Below, one piece after another: positions 33,977-43,806 of a stretch of 64,000 nt of DNA. Position numbers and translations under genes: made by a program. The notes under the pieces were generated by a model. The model had not been told where the DNA came from. It saw only the letters and a program-made list of their open reading frames with translations, and made no database searches. The stretch lies in assembly GCF_040227235.1 (NCBI RefSeq), contig NZ_JBELNZ010000004.1:310001-374000 (forward strand), given 5' to 3'. Within the stretch, counting starts at the first letter, position 1. Every line of letters starts with the position of its first letter. The DNA comes from Parafrigoribacterium_A soli (GTDB taxonomy: Bacteria; Actinomycetota; Actinomycetes; Actinomycetales; Microbacteriaceae).

Positions 33977-36625
33977 CTACTCCGTGACGTGGAGGGTGCC
34001 CGCTGCGCCCTTTTCGGCATCCGACATCACGTGGGTGACGAAGGAGTAGTTGCCCGCCTCGGGGAGGGTGAACTCGACGAACCCTCCCTGGGCCGGCTGC
34101 AGTGCGAGCGCCTGCGCGCCACCCGTGCCCGTACTGCCGCCGTTGCGGAGCAGGTAGTCACCCTCGGAGAAGACGGTGTCGAACTGGCCGCCCACGAGGT
34201 GGAAGGAACTCGGCCGGTTCGGTCCGGCATCCAGAACCCAGATGCGCACCCGCTCCCCCACCTTCGCGGTGAGCGGCGAGTACCGGTACTGGTTGGCATA
34301 GCCGTTAAAGACCACCAGATCGGGTTTCTCCGTGGCGACCTTCGCGGCGTCGACCTCGCCCTTCTGCGGCCCGAGGTAATACTCGGACTGCACGAGCACA
34401 TACTCGCGGTCGACCGGGCTGAGACCGGGCGGGTCGATGATCACGGCGCCGAACATGCCGTTGGCGATGTGCACCGACATCGGCATGGTCGAGCAGTGGT
34501 ACAGCCAGATTCCGGATCGCGTCGCGGTGAAGCGGTACGTGAGCGACTGGCCTGGATCGATCGTGCGCATCGGCCTGTCCGGCGCGAGAGAGCCCGCGTG
34601 GAAGTCGATCGAATGCCCGATGGTGCCGTCATTGACGAGGGTGATGTCGAACACGTCGCCGATCTTGCCGTGCAGGGTCGGGCCTGGCGCCGTGCCGTTG
34701 TAGGTCCACAGGCTCTGGGTGATGCCCGGTGCGACCGCCCGTTGCAGGTCGGAGACCGTGAGCGTGAGCTTGTGCACGGTTTCGGATGCCGCGGGTGCCA
34801 ACACGGCGTCCCTCGCGACGAAGTCCTTGCCCGGTTTCTTTGCCGGGTCGATGTCCTTGGCCGCGGAGGGTCCATCGACCGTGCCGCCCATCCCCGGCAT
34901 GGCCGCCATGTCGTGGCCGGACCGCGAACCGGTCGAGCCCGTGCTGGACTCTGCCGCCGCAGGGCCGCCCGTCGCGACGATCTTCATGACCATCCCCAAG
35001 AGGCGATGTCCGGCCACCGAGCACCATCCCTCGATGCCTGCACCGACCACGCCCACGTCCACCGTGGCGCTCTCGCCGGGCGCCAGCCGCCCCGAGGTGA
35101 TGCCTGTCGCGAGCGTCAGGTCGTGCACCTGGTCATCGGCGTTGCGGAGCTTGATCACGAGCTTGTTGCCGACGGGCACCTCCACGGTGCTGGGCGAGAA
35201 GCGCATGTTCTTCATGGTCATCTCGACCGTGGTGGTCTGTCCGCTTGCCGCGGCGCCGCCCGACGGCACGCCGATCGAGAGTCCACTCGCGGCGGGATCC
35301 AGCGCAACACCGATCGTCATCGCGAGGATGAGCGTGCCCGCGGCCACCACGAGGGAACCGCTGTGCCGCGCGGGCGTCGGAGCCGGCGCGGCCGACCGCA
35401 CCATCGCATCCGCCCCGCTCGGAGCGCGGCGCGAGGCGAGAGCCGCTCGAACCGCGAGCGGCAGGAAGCTGACGAGCACGAGGAACACGAGCAGTGACAT
35501 GACGACGCGCACGAGGCTCGAGGCGGGCAGGAGATAGACGACGATGCCCAGGTTCACCACGACCACGCGGAAGACGCCACCGCGATTGAGTTCGGCAGCG
35601 GAGCGCCGCGCCGCGTCCGGACCGCCACCGAACACCACGGGCAACAAGTAGCTCATCGCACCCAGCACGATCTGCGCCGCGAAGCCCACCGCGAACGGGC
35701 CGACGAGCCAGGCCAGGCGGTCGTCCGCATCCGCCCAGTTTCGTGCCGTGGCCACGAGGATGCCGAGTCCGAGCGCGCAGACCACGAACCAGGCCATCGC
35801 GGCGGCGAGGCTCCACGCCGCGAAGCTCGACGGAGGTGCGCGCCTCGCCTGCCGCGCCGCATCGACGAGCATCAGCACGATGCCTGCGACGTACACGATC
35901 ACCGCCGCGGCGATGCCGACGCGCAGGTCTGCGAGGCAGAACAGGCCGTAGAGCAGGATGCCGCCGATCAGCAGCACGAGCGTGCTTCGCGCCGTGCCCT
36001 TCGCGGTGTCGGAGGCGCGCGTGCCGAGCACGGTGGGCCAGAGCAGGATGAAGGTGCCGACGACCGTGATGCCCACCCAGCCGAGCAGGTTGAAGCCGAT
36101 GTGCGCCGGGAAGAGCCGGTCGTGCACGGCGGCGGGCAGTGCCGATCGAGCCATGATCACACCGAGCGTGACGCCGACCACGAGCGAGAGTCCCGCGGCG
36201 ATGTAGTAGTGCACGAGCGGGGCGAAGCGAGCGGGAAGGCCACCGCGCAACTGCACCGTGAGACTGGTCGCGTGGGCGATGGCGACGATCCCGATGAGGA
36301 TGCCGCCGGCGAGCACGAGCGGCCACCATCCGCTCACGATCCCGGCGACGACGAGCACCGCACCGAGTGAGTGCCCCACGAGCCGGATGCCGTGGAAGCG
36401 GCGGCCGCCCGGAGCCGGGCGGCGCAGCAGCGAGTCCGCGAAGTGCTGGCTCCAGACCAGGATGGCCGTGCTCACGGCGCCGAGCAGCAGCAGGTGCACC
36501 ATGAGCCAGGTGCCCGCCGGGACGAAGCGGTGCACGATCACGATGACGCCCGCGGCCACGAGCCACACCGCGACCAGACCGTTCATCAGCAGGTACCAGC
36601 GCCTGCGCGAGAGTGTTCCGCTCAC
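33977..36625 (-). CDS. nirK: Copper nitrite reductase (NirK type) fused to a membrane domain and a cupredoxin domain
   Basis: 882 residues from a GTG at 36625 that overlaps the preceding stop. Residues 1-440 hold roughly a dozen membrane helices with several His near helix ends (H44, H139-Y140, H175). Residues 465-555 form a cupredoxin with a full type-1 copper set H501, C535, H540, M545. Residues 600-882 are the two-domain NirK core: type-1 ligands H671, C711, H719, M724; type-2 ligands H676, H710, H865; and catalytic Asp674 and His809, by alignment from memory to Alcaligenes NirK. It would reduce nitrite to NO outside the membrane, with electrons passed through the fused modules. It is coupled to a second membrane protein gene. 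Confidence 0.8.
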   Translation of the reverse strand: MSGTLSRRRWYLLMNGLVAVWLVAAGVIVIVHRFVPAGTWLMVHLLLLGAVSTAILVWSQHFADSLLRRPAPGGRRFHGIRLVGHSLGAVLVVAGIVSGWWPLVLAGGILIGIVAIAHATSLTVQLRGGLPARFAPLVHYYIAAGLSLVVGVTLGVIMARSALPAAVHDRLFPAHIGFNLLGWVGITVVGTFILLWPTVLGTRASDTAKGTARSTLVLLIGGILLYGLFCLADLRVGIAAAVIVYVAGIVLMLVDAARQARRAPPSSFAAWSLAAAMAWFVVCALGLGILVATARNWADADDRLAWLVGPFAVGFAAQIVLGAMSYLLPVVFGGGPDAARRSAAELNRGGVFRVVVVNLGIVVYLLPASSLVRVVMSLLVFLVLVSFLPLAVRAALASRRAPSGADAMVRSAAPAPTPARHSGSLVVAAGTLILAMTIGVALDPAASGLSIGVPSGGAAASGQTTTVEMTMKNMRFSPSTVEVPVGNKLVIKLRNADDQVHDLTLATGITSGRLAPGESATVDVGVVGAGIEGWCSVAGHRLLGMVMKIVATGGPAAAESSTGSTGSRSGHDMAAMPGMGGTVDGPSAAKDIDPAKKPGKDFVARDAVLAPAASETVHKLTLTVSDLQRAVAPGITQSLWTYNGTAPGPTLHGKIGDVFDITLVNDGTIGHSIDFHAGSLAPDRPMRTIDPGQSLTYRFTATRSGIWLYHCSTMPMSVHIANGMFGAVIIDPPGLSPVDREYVLVQSEYYLGPQKGEVDAAKVATEKPDLVVFNGYANQYRYSPLTAKVGERVRIWVLDAGPNRPSSFHLVGGQFDTVFSEGDYLLRNGGSTGTGGAQALALQPAQGGFVEFTLPEAGNYSFVTHVMSDAEKGAAGTLHVTE

Positions 36626-37797
36626 TTCGCGGCGCCAGTGCGCTGAGCCCGCAGCGAGCTCTTCTTCGGCGGCCCAAGAATCACTGAGGTCACGGCGAGC
36701 ACGACGAAGAGCAGCAGGGCGGTCACGTTGAGCGCTCCGCCCCACTGCACGGCAGCCGGCAGTTCACGGGCATCCCCCACCACGCGTAGCACGAGCGACA
36801 CGTGCAACAGCGCGACCGGGATGCCGAGGAACGGCCGGTACGGCAGTGGCTTACGCAGCACGGCGGGCAGAATCACCGGCGCATGCGCCATGATCATCGA
36901 GATCACGAAGCCCAGGAACACGGAGTGCAGAACGGCGTCGTACGCCCATCCGGAATCAACCCGACCCATGAACAGCCAGATACCCGCGGCCACGACGAGC
37001 CAGACGTATCCGCTCAGCAGGCAGGCCGCCATGTAGCGGGGAAGACCGGTCGAGCGCACCAGCCGGGTCGCCACATCGAAGCGGAACAGCCACGCCACGA
37101 GAGCAACCAGCGACAGCGACAGCAGCGGGTAGCCGATGACGGGCCACAGGGCGCACGCGGATGCCGACGCGGCCAGCGCGAGCGAGACCCCGAGTCCCAG
37201 CCGTTCGACCCCGATCGTGACGAGCGGCGAGATGCGCGCGAGCTCGAGGCGCTCGCCCGCGATCGTGAGCACGAGGAACGACACCATGCCGGGAACCAGC
37301 GAGGCGACGCTCGTGCCGCCCAGCCACAGCGCCGTGGCCGAGAGCCCAGAGATCGCACCGAGCACCTGGATGGCCGTGGCCGCAGCCGCCTGTCGCCTCC
37401 AGACCACGAAATAGATGCCCAGCAGCGCCGCCATGCCAACCACCAGCATCGCCTTACCCACCTGCACGGGCAGCGGGGAGAGCATCACGAGACTGCCGAG
37501 GCCAAGGAGACCGGGTGCCGCGAATCCCCACCAGCGGCGAGCGGCGACGGCGCGCTCCAGCACGATGAAGGTGCCGACGAAGCCGAACACCATGAGACCG
37601 GCATGCAACTGCGGCAAACGATCGAGGGTGAGCGGCGCGTTCAGCCCCAAAAGAAGGAGCGCGGCATCCAGCCCGAGAAGGAGTGCGAGGCCGCCAGGAA
37701 TAAGGAATGCGAGGCGCACGAGCGAGCGATCGAGCACAGGTCGAGCAGACGCGGATGCACCGAACGCGCTGCCTGTCGGCCGCACGGGAGAAGTCAC
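36622..37797 (-). CDS. Multi-pass membrane protein coupled to NirK (possibly NnrS-like)
   Basis: 391 residues with about twelve hydrophobic segments. Conserved-looking His residues lie in membrane contexts: PQLHAGLMVFGFVGTFIVLERA, VLHSVFLGFVISMIMAHAPVILP and LLHVSLVLRVVGD. These resemble the haem-associated NnrS / oxidase-like membrane proteins linked to nitric oxide response, but the match is by impression only. Its stop overlaps the nirK GTG, so it probably handles NO or electrons for the fused reductase. Confidence 0.65.
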   Translation of the reverse strand: MTSPVRPTGSAFGASASARPVLDRSLVRLAFLIPGGLALLLGLDAALLLLGLNAPLTLDRLPQLHAGLMVFGFVGTFIVLERAVAARRWWGFAAPGLLGLGSLVMLSPLPVQVGKAMLVVGMAALLGIYFVVWRRQAAAATAIQVLGAISGLSATALWLGGTSVASLVPGMVSFLVLTIAGERLELARISPLVTIGVERLGLGVSLALAASASACALWPVIGYPLLSLSLVALVAWLFRFDVATRLVRSTGLPRYMAACLLSGYVWLVVAAGIWLFMGRVDSGWAYDAVLHSVFLGFVISMIMAHAPVILPAVLRKPLPYRPFLGIPVALLHVSLVLRVVGDARELPAAVQWGGALNVTALLLFVVLAVTSVILGPPKKSSLRAQRTGAAK

Positions 37798-37889
37798 CTG
37801 TTGATCGTACCTCCGGGCCCGAAACGGGCGCTCCGGTCATCCCGTATGCTTTACGTTGGTCGTCGTCGCTTCGGTGGCACGATCAGCCA

Positions 37890-37974
37890 GGAGAATTCGC
37901 CTAGTGGCCTATGGCGCACGCTTGGAAAGCGTGTTGGGTGCAAGCCCTCGGGGGTTCGAATCCCCCATTCTCCG
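37890..37974 (+). tRNA. tRNA-Ser (anticodon GGA)
   Basis: Acceptor stem GGAGAAT (37890-37896) pairs with ATTCTCC (37967-37973), followed by discriminator G. The anticodon stem CACGC/GCGTG encloses the loop TTGGAAA, with GGA at 37924-37926. A long variable arm and the T arm GGGGGTTCGAATCCCCC complete a class II serine tRNA. CCA is not encoded. Confidence 0.97.
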
Positions 37975-38086
37975 CCGATTTTGAGCCTCTTGCGTCGAGC
38001 AGCGGCTGCGCCTGGCCCGGTCGTCAGCGATTCGGAGCCGCTCAGCACCCGCTCTTCGGAGCGTTCTCGCCGCGCATCCGGCATGC

Positions 38087-38110
38087 CATAATCTGCGTAT
38101 GCATGCAGAT
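38087..38110 (+). promoter_or_regulatory. Minus-10 box and palindromic operator over the arsR-type start
   Basis: CATAAT (38087-38092) lies seven bases before the ATG, so the transcript probably begins at the start codon (leaderless); no ribosome binding site is present. A dyad ATCTGC...GCAGAT (arms 38091-38096 and 38105-38110) covers the start, as expected for an auto-repressing ArsR/SmtB regulator. Confidence 0.55.
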
Positions 38111-38460
38111 AAGAAAATATGCGGCCGTGATCCCGACAGCCAATTCGTCGAACTCGCGGTCGAAGTGTTCTCCATGCTCGCCGACGCCACGCGGGTGCGG
38201 CTCATCCTGGCGCTCCGCGAGGGGGAGCAGTCGGTCAACGACCTCGCCACGGCCGTGGACAAAAGCCCGGCGGCGGTGTCGCAGCACCTGGCGAAGCTTC
38301 GCCTCGGCCGCTTCGTGACCACCCGCCAGGAGGGCACGCGCGTGTACTACCGCCTGGAGAACGAGCACGCCGCTCAGCTCGTCTCCGATGCGATCTTCCA
38401 GGCCGAGCACTCGCTCGGCGGCGTGCCGCGCCACCACCACACGCGCGAGGAGACCAACGC

Positions 38461-38464
<4 letters not shown>
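38099..38464 (+). CDS. ArsR/SmtB-family metal-responsive repressor
   Basis: 121 residues with the winged helix-turn-helix MLADATRVRLILALREGEQSVNDLATAVDKSPAAVSQHLAKLRLGRFVTTRQEGTRVYYRL. Potential metal ligands are His2, Asp4 and Cys8 at the N-terminus and the RHHH...EE cluster at the C-terminus, an alpha5-type site as in Zn/Co/Ni sensors. It overlaps the cation diffusion facilitator gene by a GTGA, so it very likely represses that exporter until metal is in excess. Confidence 0.9.
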
Positions 38465-39516
<1,052 letters not shown>

Positions 39517-39678
39517 GCCTGGCGGCAGGAACGGCGTCGGGAGCGGCATGCTCGCCTCCGACAAGCCGACTGAAATTCATCGTCGATGCAACGCCCGCGG
39601 GAGGTAGAGTGCACAGAGGAATCGGTGGGGAACGCGACGGCGCAGAGCGACATGGGTGCCAGCAGGTTTGGGGGAAGA

Positions 39679-40320
39679 ATGGTGCGCACTGCGGAGGCGC
39701 CGAAATACCTCGTGCGTGTCAGCCCGCGGCATTCCCTCGTGCGCAACGGCGCGCTCTCATACGTGCTGCTCTCGCTGCCGCTGTTCGGTGCCCTCTACTT
39801 TCTCGGGGCGCCGCGCGGCACCTGGCCGATCGCACTCGCGGTGCACCTGGCAACCATCCTGCTCGTCTCGGCCGGTTATCTGGCCTATCTGCGCACCTTC
39901 ATCGGGGTCACGAACACCGAGATTCACGAGCGCTCCATGTTCGGTTCGGCCACGGTCGTACCGCTGTCGAGCGTGAGTCACGCGGTTCTCGTCTTCACCT
40001 ACCGCAGTTCCTCCACCGAGACCACGCAGCAGCTGCTGCTGTGCGACGAGAATGATCGTCGCCTGGTGCGGATGCGCGGCATCTTCTGGACCGAATCGGC
40101 GATGCGGGCGGTGGCCGCCGTGAGCGGTGCTCCCCTCGAAGAGGACCCGCACCCGATGACCTCGGACACGCTCTTCTCGCAGTATCCGGGCACCGCCTAC
40201 TGGTTCGAGAATCGGCCGATGCTGACGGCACTCGCCGTGATCGTCACGCTCGCCGTGGTGCTCGGCCTCGTGCTCGGCCTGATGGCCCTGATGGGCATCC
40301 CGACCGTCTCCGTCATGTAG
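39679..40320 (+). CDS. Small membrane protein with PH-like central part, unknown function
   Basis: 213 residues from the ATG at 39679; an upstream ATG at 39652 is also possible, and the frame is open back to 39586. Two helices (about ALSYVLLSLPLFGALYF and IALAVHLATILLVSAGYLAYL) precede a soluble part of the bacterial-PH type (FIGVTNTEIHERSMFGSATVVPLSSVSHAVL...). A C-terminal helix follows (LTALAVIVTLAVVLGLVLGLMALM). The gene overlaps the end of the convergent lacI-type gene by 8 bp. Function is not known. Confidence 0.7.
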   Translation: MVRTAEAPKYLVRVSPRHSLVRNGALSYVLLSLPLFGALYFLGAPRGTWPIALAVHLATILLVSAGYLAYLRTFIGVTNTEIHERSMFGSATVVPLSSVSHAVLVFTYRSSSTETTQQLLLCDENDRRLVRMRGIFWTESAMRAVAAVSGAPLEEDPHPMTSDTLFSQYPGTAYWFENRPMLTALAVIVTLAVVLGLVLGLMALMGIPTVSVM

Positions 40321-41353
40321 CTCGGGGCGGCGCGGTCGACTCGCGCAGCACCAGCAGCGGCGCATCCACCGGCTCGTCGTCGACGGCGTGGCCATCGCTG
40401 ATCGTGGCGAGCAGGCGGTTCATGAGCCTGCGCCCCTGCCGTTCGTAGTCGACGCGAACGGTGGAGAGCGGCGGCTGATAATAGGCGGACTCGGGGGTGT
40501 CGTCGAAGCCCGTGACGCTGAGATCCGCCGGCACCGAGACTCCGCGCTCGGCGAGCGCCCGCAGGAGGCCGAGCGCCATCTGGTCGTTCGCTGCCACGAC
40601 GGCGGTCACGCCGCCATCGAGAGGCAGTTCGGTACCCGCGCGGTACCCGGATGCGGACGACCAGTTTCCCTCGACGGTGCCGGCGGAGGTCAGCCCGTGC
40701 TTCTCGAGCGCGGCCTCGAAGGCGGCGACGCGATTTCTCGACGCCCACCACTCGAGCGGACCGGAGAGGTAGTAGAGGTCGCGGTGGCCGAGTCCGACCA
40801 GGTGATCGACGAGCTGCTGCATGCCGGAGTCGCTCACGCTCGTGTGCAGTGCAGCGGCGCTCTGGTCGACATCCGTCTCCATCAGCACGGGCACCGCGAA
40901 GCCGGCGTGCTGGATGCGATCGGCTAGCAGGTCCATCGGCGCGAACGCGACGATGCCCGCGAGGTCCTGGGTGCGCAGCACGCTGAGCGCCTGGTCGACC
41001 GCGGTGTCGTCGCGCGGGTCAAGCGTGACGATGTCGAGCAGGTACCCCGCGTGCCGGGCGGCATCGCTCGCGCCCTGGATGGTCTTGCTCGGGCCAACCT
41101 CGAGCAGCTCGTAGACGAGCGCGCCGATGCGGCGGGAGCTGTTGGTCGCGAGCGATCGTGCGGCCAGGTTCGGCCGGTATTCGAGCTCGTCGAGCGCGGT
41201 CTGAACGCGCGCCCTGGTCTCGGGCCTGATGCCCTCGTAGCCCTGCAGCATCCGCGAGACGGTCTGGTGCGACACGCCCGCTCGCCGCGCGACGTCGTAG
41301 ATCGTCGCCGGACGCTCGGCCGGATGCTCGGAGGCGCGCGAAGGCAGGGTCAC
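40313..41353 (-). CDS. LacI-family transcriptional repressor, xyloside locus
   Basis: 346 residues from a GTG at 41353. The N-terminal helix-turn-helix and hinge read TIYDVARRAGVSHQTVSRMLQG (17-38) and YRPNLAARSLAT, and a periplasmic-binding-like sugar domain follows (VVAANDQMALGLLRALAERGVSVPADLSVTGFDDTPES). It closes the SBP-permease-permease-GH31 set and probably represses it; the TTACCGGTAA-type dyads at 47171-47198 are the best candidate sites. Confidence 0.92.
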   Translation of the reverse strand: MTLPSRASEHPAERPATIYDVARRAGVSHQTVSRMLQGYEGIRPETRARVQTALDELEYRPNLAARSLATNSSRRIGALVYELLEVGPSKTIQGASDAARHAGYLLDIVTLDPRDDTAVDQALSVLRTQDLAGIVAFAPMDLLADRIQHAGFAVPVLMETDVDQSAAALHTSVSDSGMQQLVDHLVGLGHRDLYYLSGPLEWWASRNRVAAFEAALEKHGLTSAGTVEGNWSSASGYRAGTELPLDGGVTAVVAANDQMALGLLRALAERGVSVPADLSVTGFDDTPESAYYQPPLSTVRVDYERQGRRLMNRLLATISDGHAVDDEPVDAPLLVLRESTAPPRAT

Positions 41354-41441
41354 CTGGCTTCCCCCTCACCTTCGTCGCGCCACGCCTCTGCGGCGATACC
41401 TAAGGATACTTCGCGCACGCCCGCGTCCCGTGTGCGCGCTC

Positions 41442-43790
41442 TCAGGTGTCGAGCCGCACCGTTCCGTCGGTCGCCTCGACGCTCGCTCCGCCCGCGAGCC
41501 TGGCACGCCACGGCGCCGTGGTGCCGGAACTGACGCGGACCTCCCCGCCTGTGCGGTCGACCAGGAACTCCGCACCAACGCCCTCGGGCGTCGTCACCAG
41601 AACAGTGCGACTCTCGCTCGTCGATGAGGGATAGACCTCAATCGTGAGGCCGTCGAGATAGTCGTAGTCGGGCCTGTCGCCGCGGGCACCGATGGGAAGC
41701 ACCGCCCCCTCGCGCACGTAGAGCGGCAGACTGTCGAAGCCGTGCTGCTCGCGTCGCCATCCGGGGCCCTGCACCTGCTCGCCGGTGAAATAGTTGGTCC
41801 AGCCACCCGCGGGCAGGTAGAAGTCGACGGTACCGTCCTCGGTGAAGACGGGGGCGACGAGCAGTTCGGCGCCGAGCATGTACTGGCGATCGAGGTAGCC
41901 GGTGGCCGGGTCGTCAGGGAACTCCAGCTGCATCGGCCGAAGCACGGGAGTGCCGAGCCGCGTCGCCTCGAGGCCCGCGGCGTACAGGTACGGCATGAGC
42001 GACAGCTTGAGGTTCGCGAACTTTCGGGTCACCGCGACGGCACTCTGCTCGCTCGTGTCTTCCGTGCCATCCGCGAGCCGGTCGAAGACCCACGGCACGC
42101 GGTACGAGTCCGAACCGTGGAAACGGCTGTGGCTCGACAGCAGGCCGAAGGCGGTCCAGCGCTTGAAGACGCCAGCATCCGGGGTGCCCTCGAAGCCGCC
42201 GATGTCGTGGCTCCAGAAGCCAAACCCGCTGAACGCGAGCGAGAGGCCGCCGCGCAGGGTCTCTGCCATCGACTCGAAGCTCGAGGTCGAGTCGCCGCCC
42301 CAGTGCACCGGCAGGCTCTGCCCACCCGTGGTGGCCGAGCGCGCGAAGATCACCGCGTCGCCCGCGCCTCGCTGCTCCTCGAGCACGTCGAAGACGACCT
42401 TGTTGTAGAGCTGCGTGTAGTAATTGTGCATGCGCTCGGGGTTCGAGCCGTCGAAGTAGTCCACGTCGAGCGGGATGCGTTCGCCGAAGTCGGTCTTGAA
42501 GGCATCGACGCCCTGGTCGAGCAGCACGCGCAACTTGCCCTGGTACCAGGCCACGGCATCCGGATTGGTGAAGTCGACGAGTCCCATGCCCGCCTGCCAG
42601 AGGTCCCACTGCCACACGTCGCCGTTCGTGCGCTTGAGCAGGTAGCCCGCGGCCTTCGCCTCGGCGAACAGTGGCGAGCGCTGCGCGATGTAGGGGTTGA
42701 TCCACACGCAGACGTGCAGCTCCTTCTCGTGCAGTCGCGCGAGCATCCCCTCGGGGTCGGGAAAGGTACGGGAGTCCCACTCGAAATCGGTCCAGTTGAA
42801 TTCGCGCATCCAGAAGCAGTCGAAGTGGAAGACGCTGAGCGGCAGCTCGCGCCTCGCCATCTCGTCGATGAAGCCGGTGACCGTCCGCTCGTCATAGTTG
42901 GTCGTGAAGCTCGTCGAAAGCCACAGCCCATACGACCAGGCCGGTACCGATGCCGGGCGACCGGTGAGCGCCGTGTACCGTTCCAGGATCTGCTTGGGGT
43001 TCTCTCCCGCGATGACGAAGTACTCCAGGGACTCGCCCGCCACGGAGAACTGCACCCGCTCGACCGCCTCGGAGCCGACCTCGTACGAGACGTGACCCGG
43101 GTTGTTGACGAGCACGCCGTATCCGCGGTTGCTCAGGTAGAACGGCACGTTCTTGTAGGCCTGCTCGCTCGAGGTGCCTCCGTCGGCGTTCCAAATGTCC
43201 ACCGACTGACCGTTCTTGACGAGCGGCCCGAACCGCTCGCCGAGACCGTAGATGAGTTCCCCCACCCCGAGCGAGAGCTGTTCGTGCAGGTAGCTGTCGT
43301 GCAGAGTGCCCGACGTACCCGCGCGCGCGTTGCCGATCGGCGCGCCGTCGACCTGCGCGTCGGCGGCGAGCTGTATGTAGCCGAGGGACTTGTGGCCGCT
43401 CGAGGCGAGCACGCGGTCCCCCGAGCTGAACTCGAGTCGCCACGGGGCACCCGCCGAGATCGTCGCCGTGAGGTCGCCGCTCGTGAGCGTGGCGCCGGCA
43501 TCCGTCATCGTGACGACACCGTGCCCGTCCTCGGCGCCGACGAGGTCGAAGCCCGCCTGGTCGCGACCGCCGGTGAAGTGCTCGACCTTCACCCCGACGA
43601 TGCCGGGCAGCGGCGAGCTGAGCGTCACGGTGAGCACCGGCTGGTTGAGCGTGTCACCCCGGGTCTCGATGACCCTCGTGGGAGCCGTGACCTGCAGGGA
43701 GTGATCCGCGGGCCAGATGTCGTAGGCCTCGCGCGCATAGAGCGCGGTGACCCCCGGTCGCAGCTGCCAGAATCCGTCGGTGAATTTCAT
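41442..43790 (-). CDS. yicI: GH31 alpha-xylosidase (YicI type)
   Basis: 782 residues without a signal peptide, hence cytoplasmic. The catalytic nucleophile Asp434 lies in KTDFGERIP and the acid/base Asp500 in HWGGD; the 66-residue spacing equals that of E. coli YicI (D416/D482). KTDFGERIP, rather than the alpha-glucosidase-type WNDMNE, points to alpha-xyloside specificity such as isoprimeverose or xyloglucan fragments. It lies 16 bp after the permease pair. Confidence 0.9.
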   Translation of the reverse strand: MKFTDGFWQLRPGVTALYAREAYDIWPADHSLQVTAPTRVIETRGDTLNQPVLTVTLSSPLPGIVGVKVEHFTGGRDQAGFDLVGAEDGHGVVTMTDAGATLTSGDLTATISAGAPWRLEFSSGDRVLASSGHKSLGYIQLAADAQVDGAPIGNARAGTSGTLHDSYLHEQLSLGVGELIYGLGERFGPLVKNGQSVDIWNADGGTSSEQAYKNVPFYLSNRGYGVLVNNPGHVSYEVGSEAVERVQFSVAGESLEYFVIAGENPKQILERYTALTGRPASVPAWSYGLWLSTSFTTNYDERTVTGFIDEMARRELPLSVFHFDCFWMREFNWTDFEWDSRTFPDPEGMLARLHEKELHVCVWINPYIAQRSPLFAEAKAAGYLLKRTNGDVWQWDLWQAGMGLVDFTNPDAVAWYQGKLRVLLDQGVDAFKTDFGERIPLDVDYFDGSNPERMHNYYTQLYNKVVFDVLEEQRGAGDAVIFARSATTGGQSLPVHWGGDSTSSFESMAETLRGGLSLAFSGFGFWSHDIGGFEGTPDAGVFKRWTAFGLLSSHSRFHGSDSYRVPWVFDRLADGTEDTSEQSAVAVTRKFANLKLSLMPYLYAAGLEATRLGTPVLRPMQLEFPDDPATGYLDRQYMLGAELLVAPVFTEDGTVDFYLPAGGWTNYFTGEQVQGPGWRREQHGFDSLPLYVREGAVLPIGARGDRPDYDYLDGLTIEVYPSSTSESRTVLVTTPEGVGAEFLVDRTGGEVRVSSGTTAPWRARLAGGASVEATDGTVRLDT

Positions 43791-43806
43791 TCGTTCGTGT
43801 CCGTAA

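Noticed and set aside
33977..36625. Apparent loss of the catalytic His255 of NirK
   Set aside because: At first the VHSQ segment was taken as His255. Counting back from the type-2 His shows that the RPHLIGG-type His is the catalytic one, and it is present as His809 in SSFHLVGG.
36626..36745. Upstream start for the NirK fusion
   Set aside because: It would lie inside the upstream membrane-protein gene in another frame. The GTG at 36625 overlaps that gene's stop and begins right before the first membrane helix.
40313..40320. Frameshift or mis-assembly where two genes overlap
   Set aside because: The genes are convergent and both end cleanly; an 8-bp 3' overlap is ordinary.
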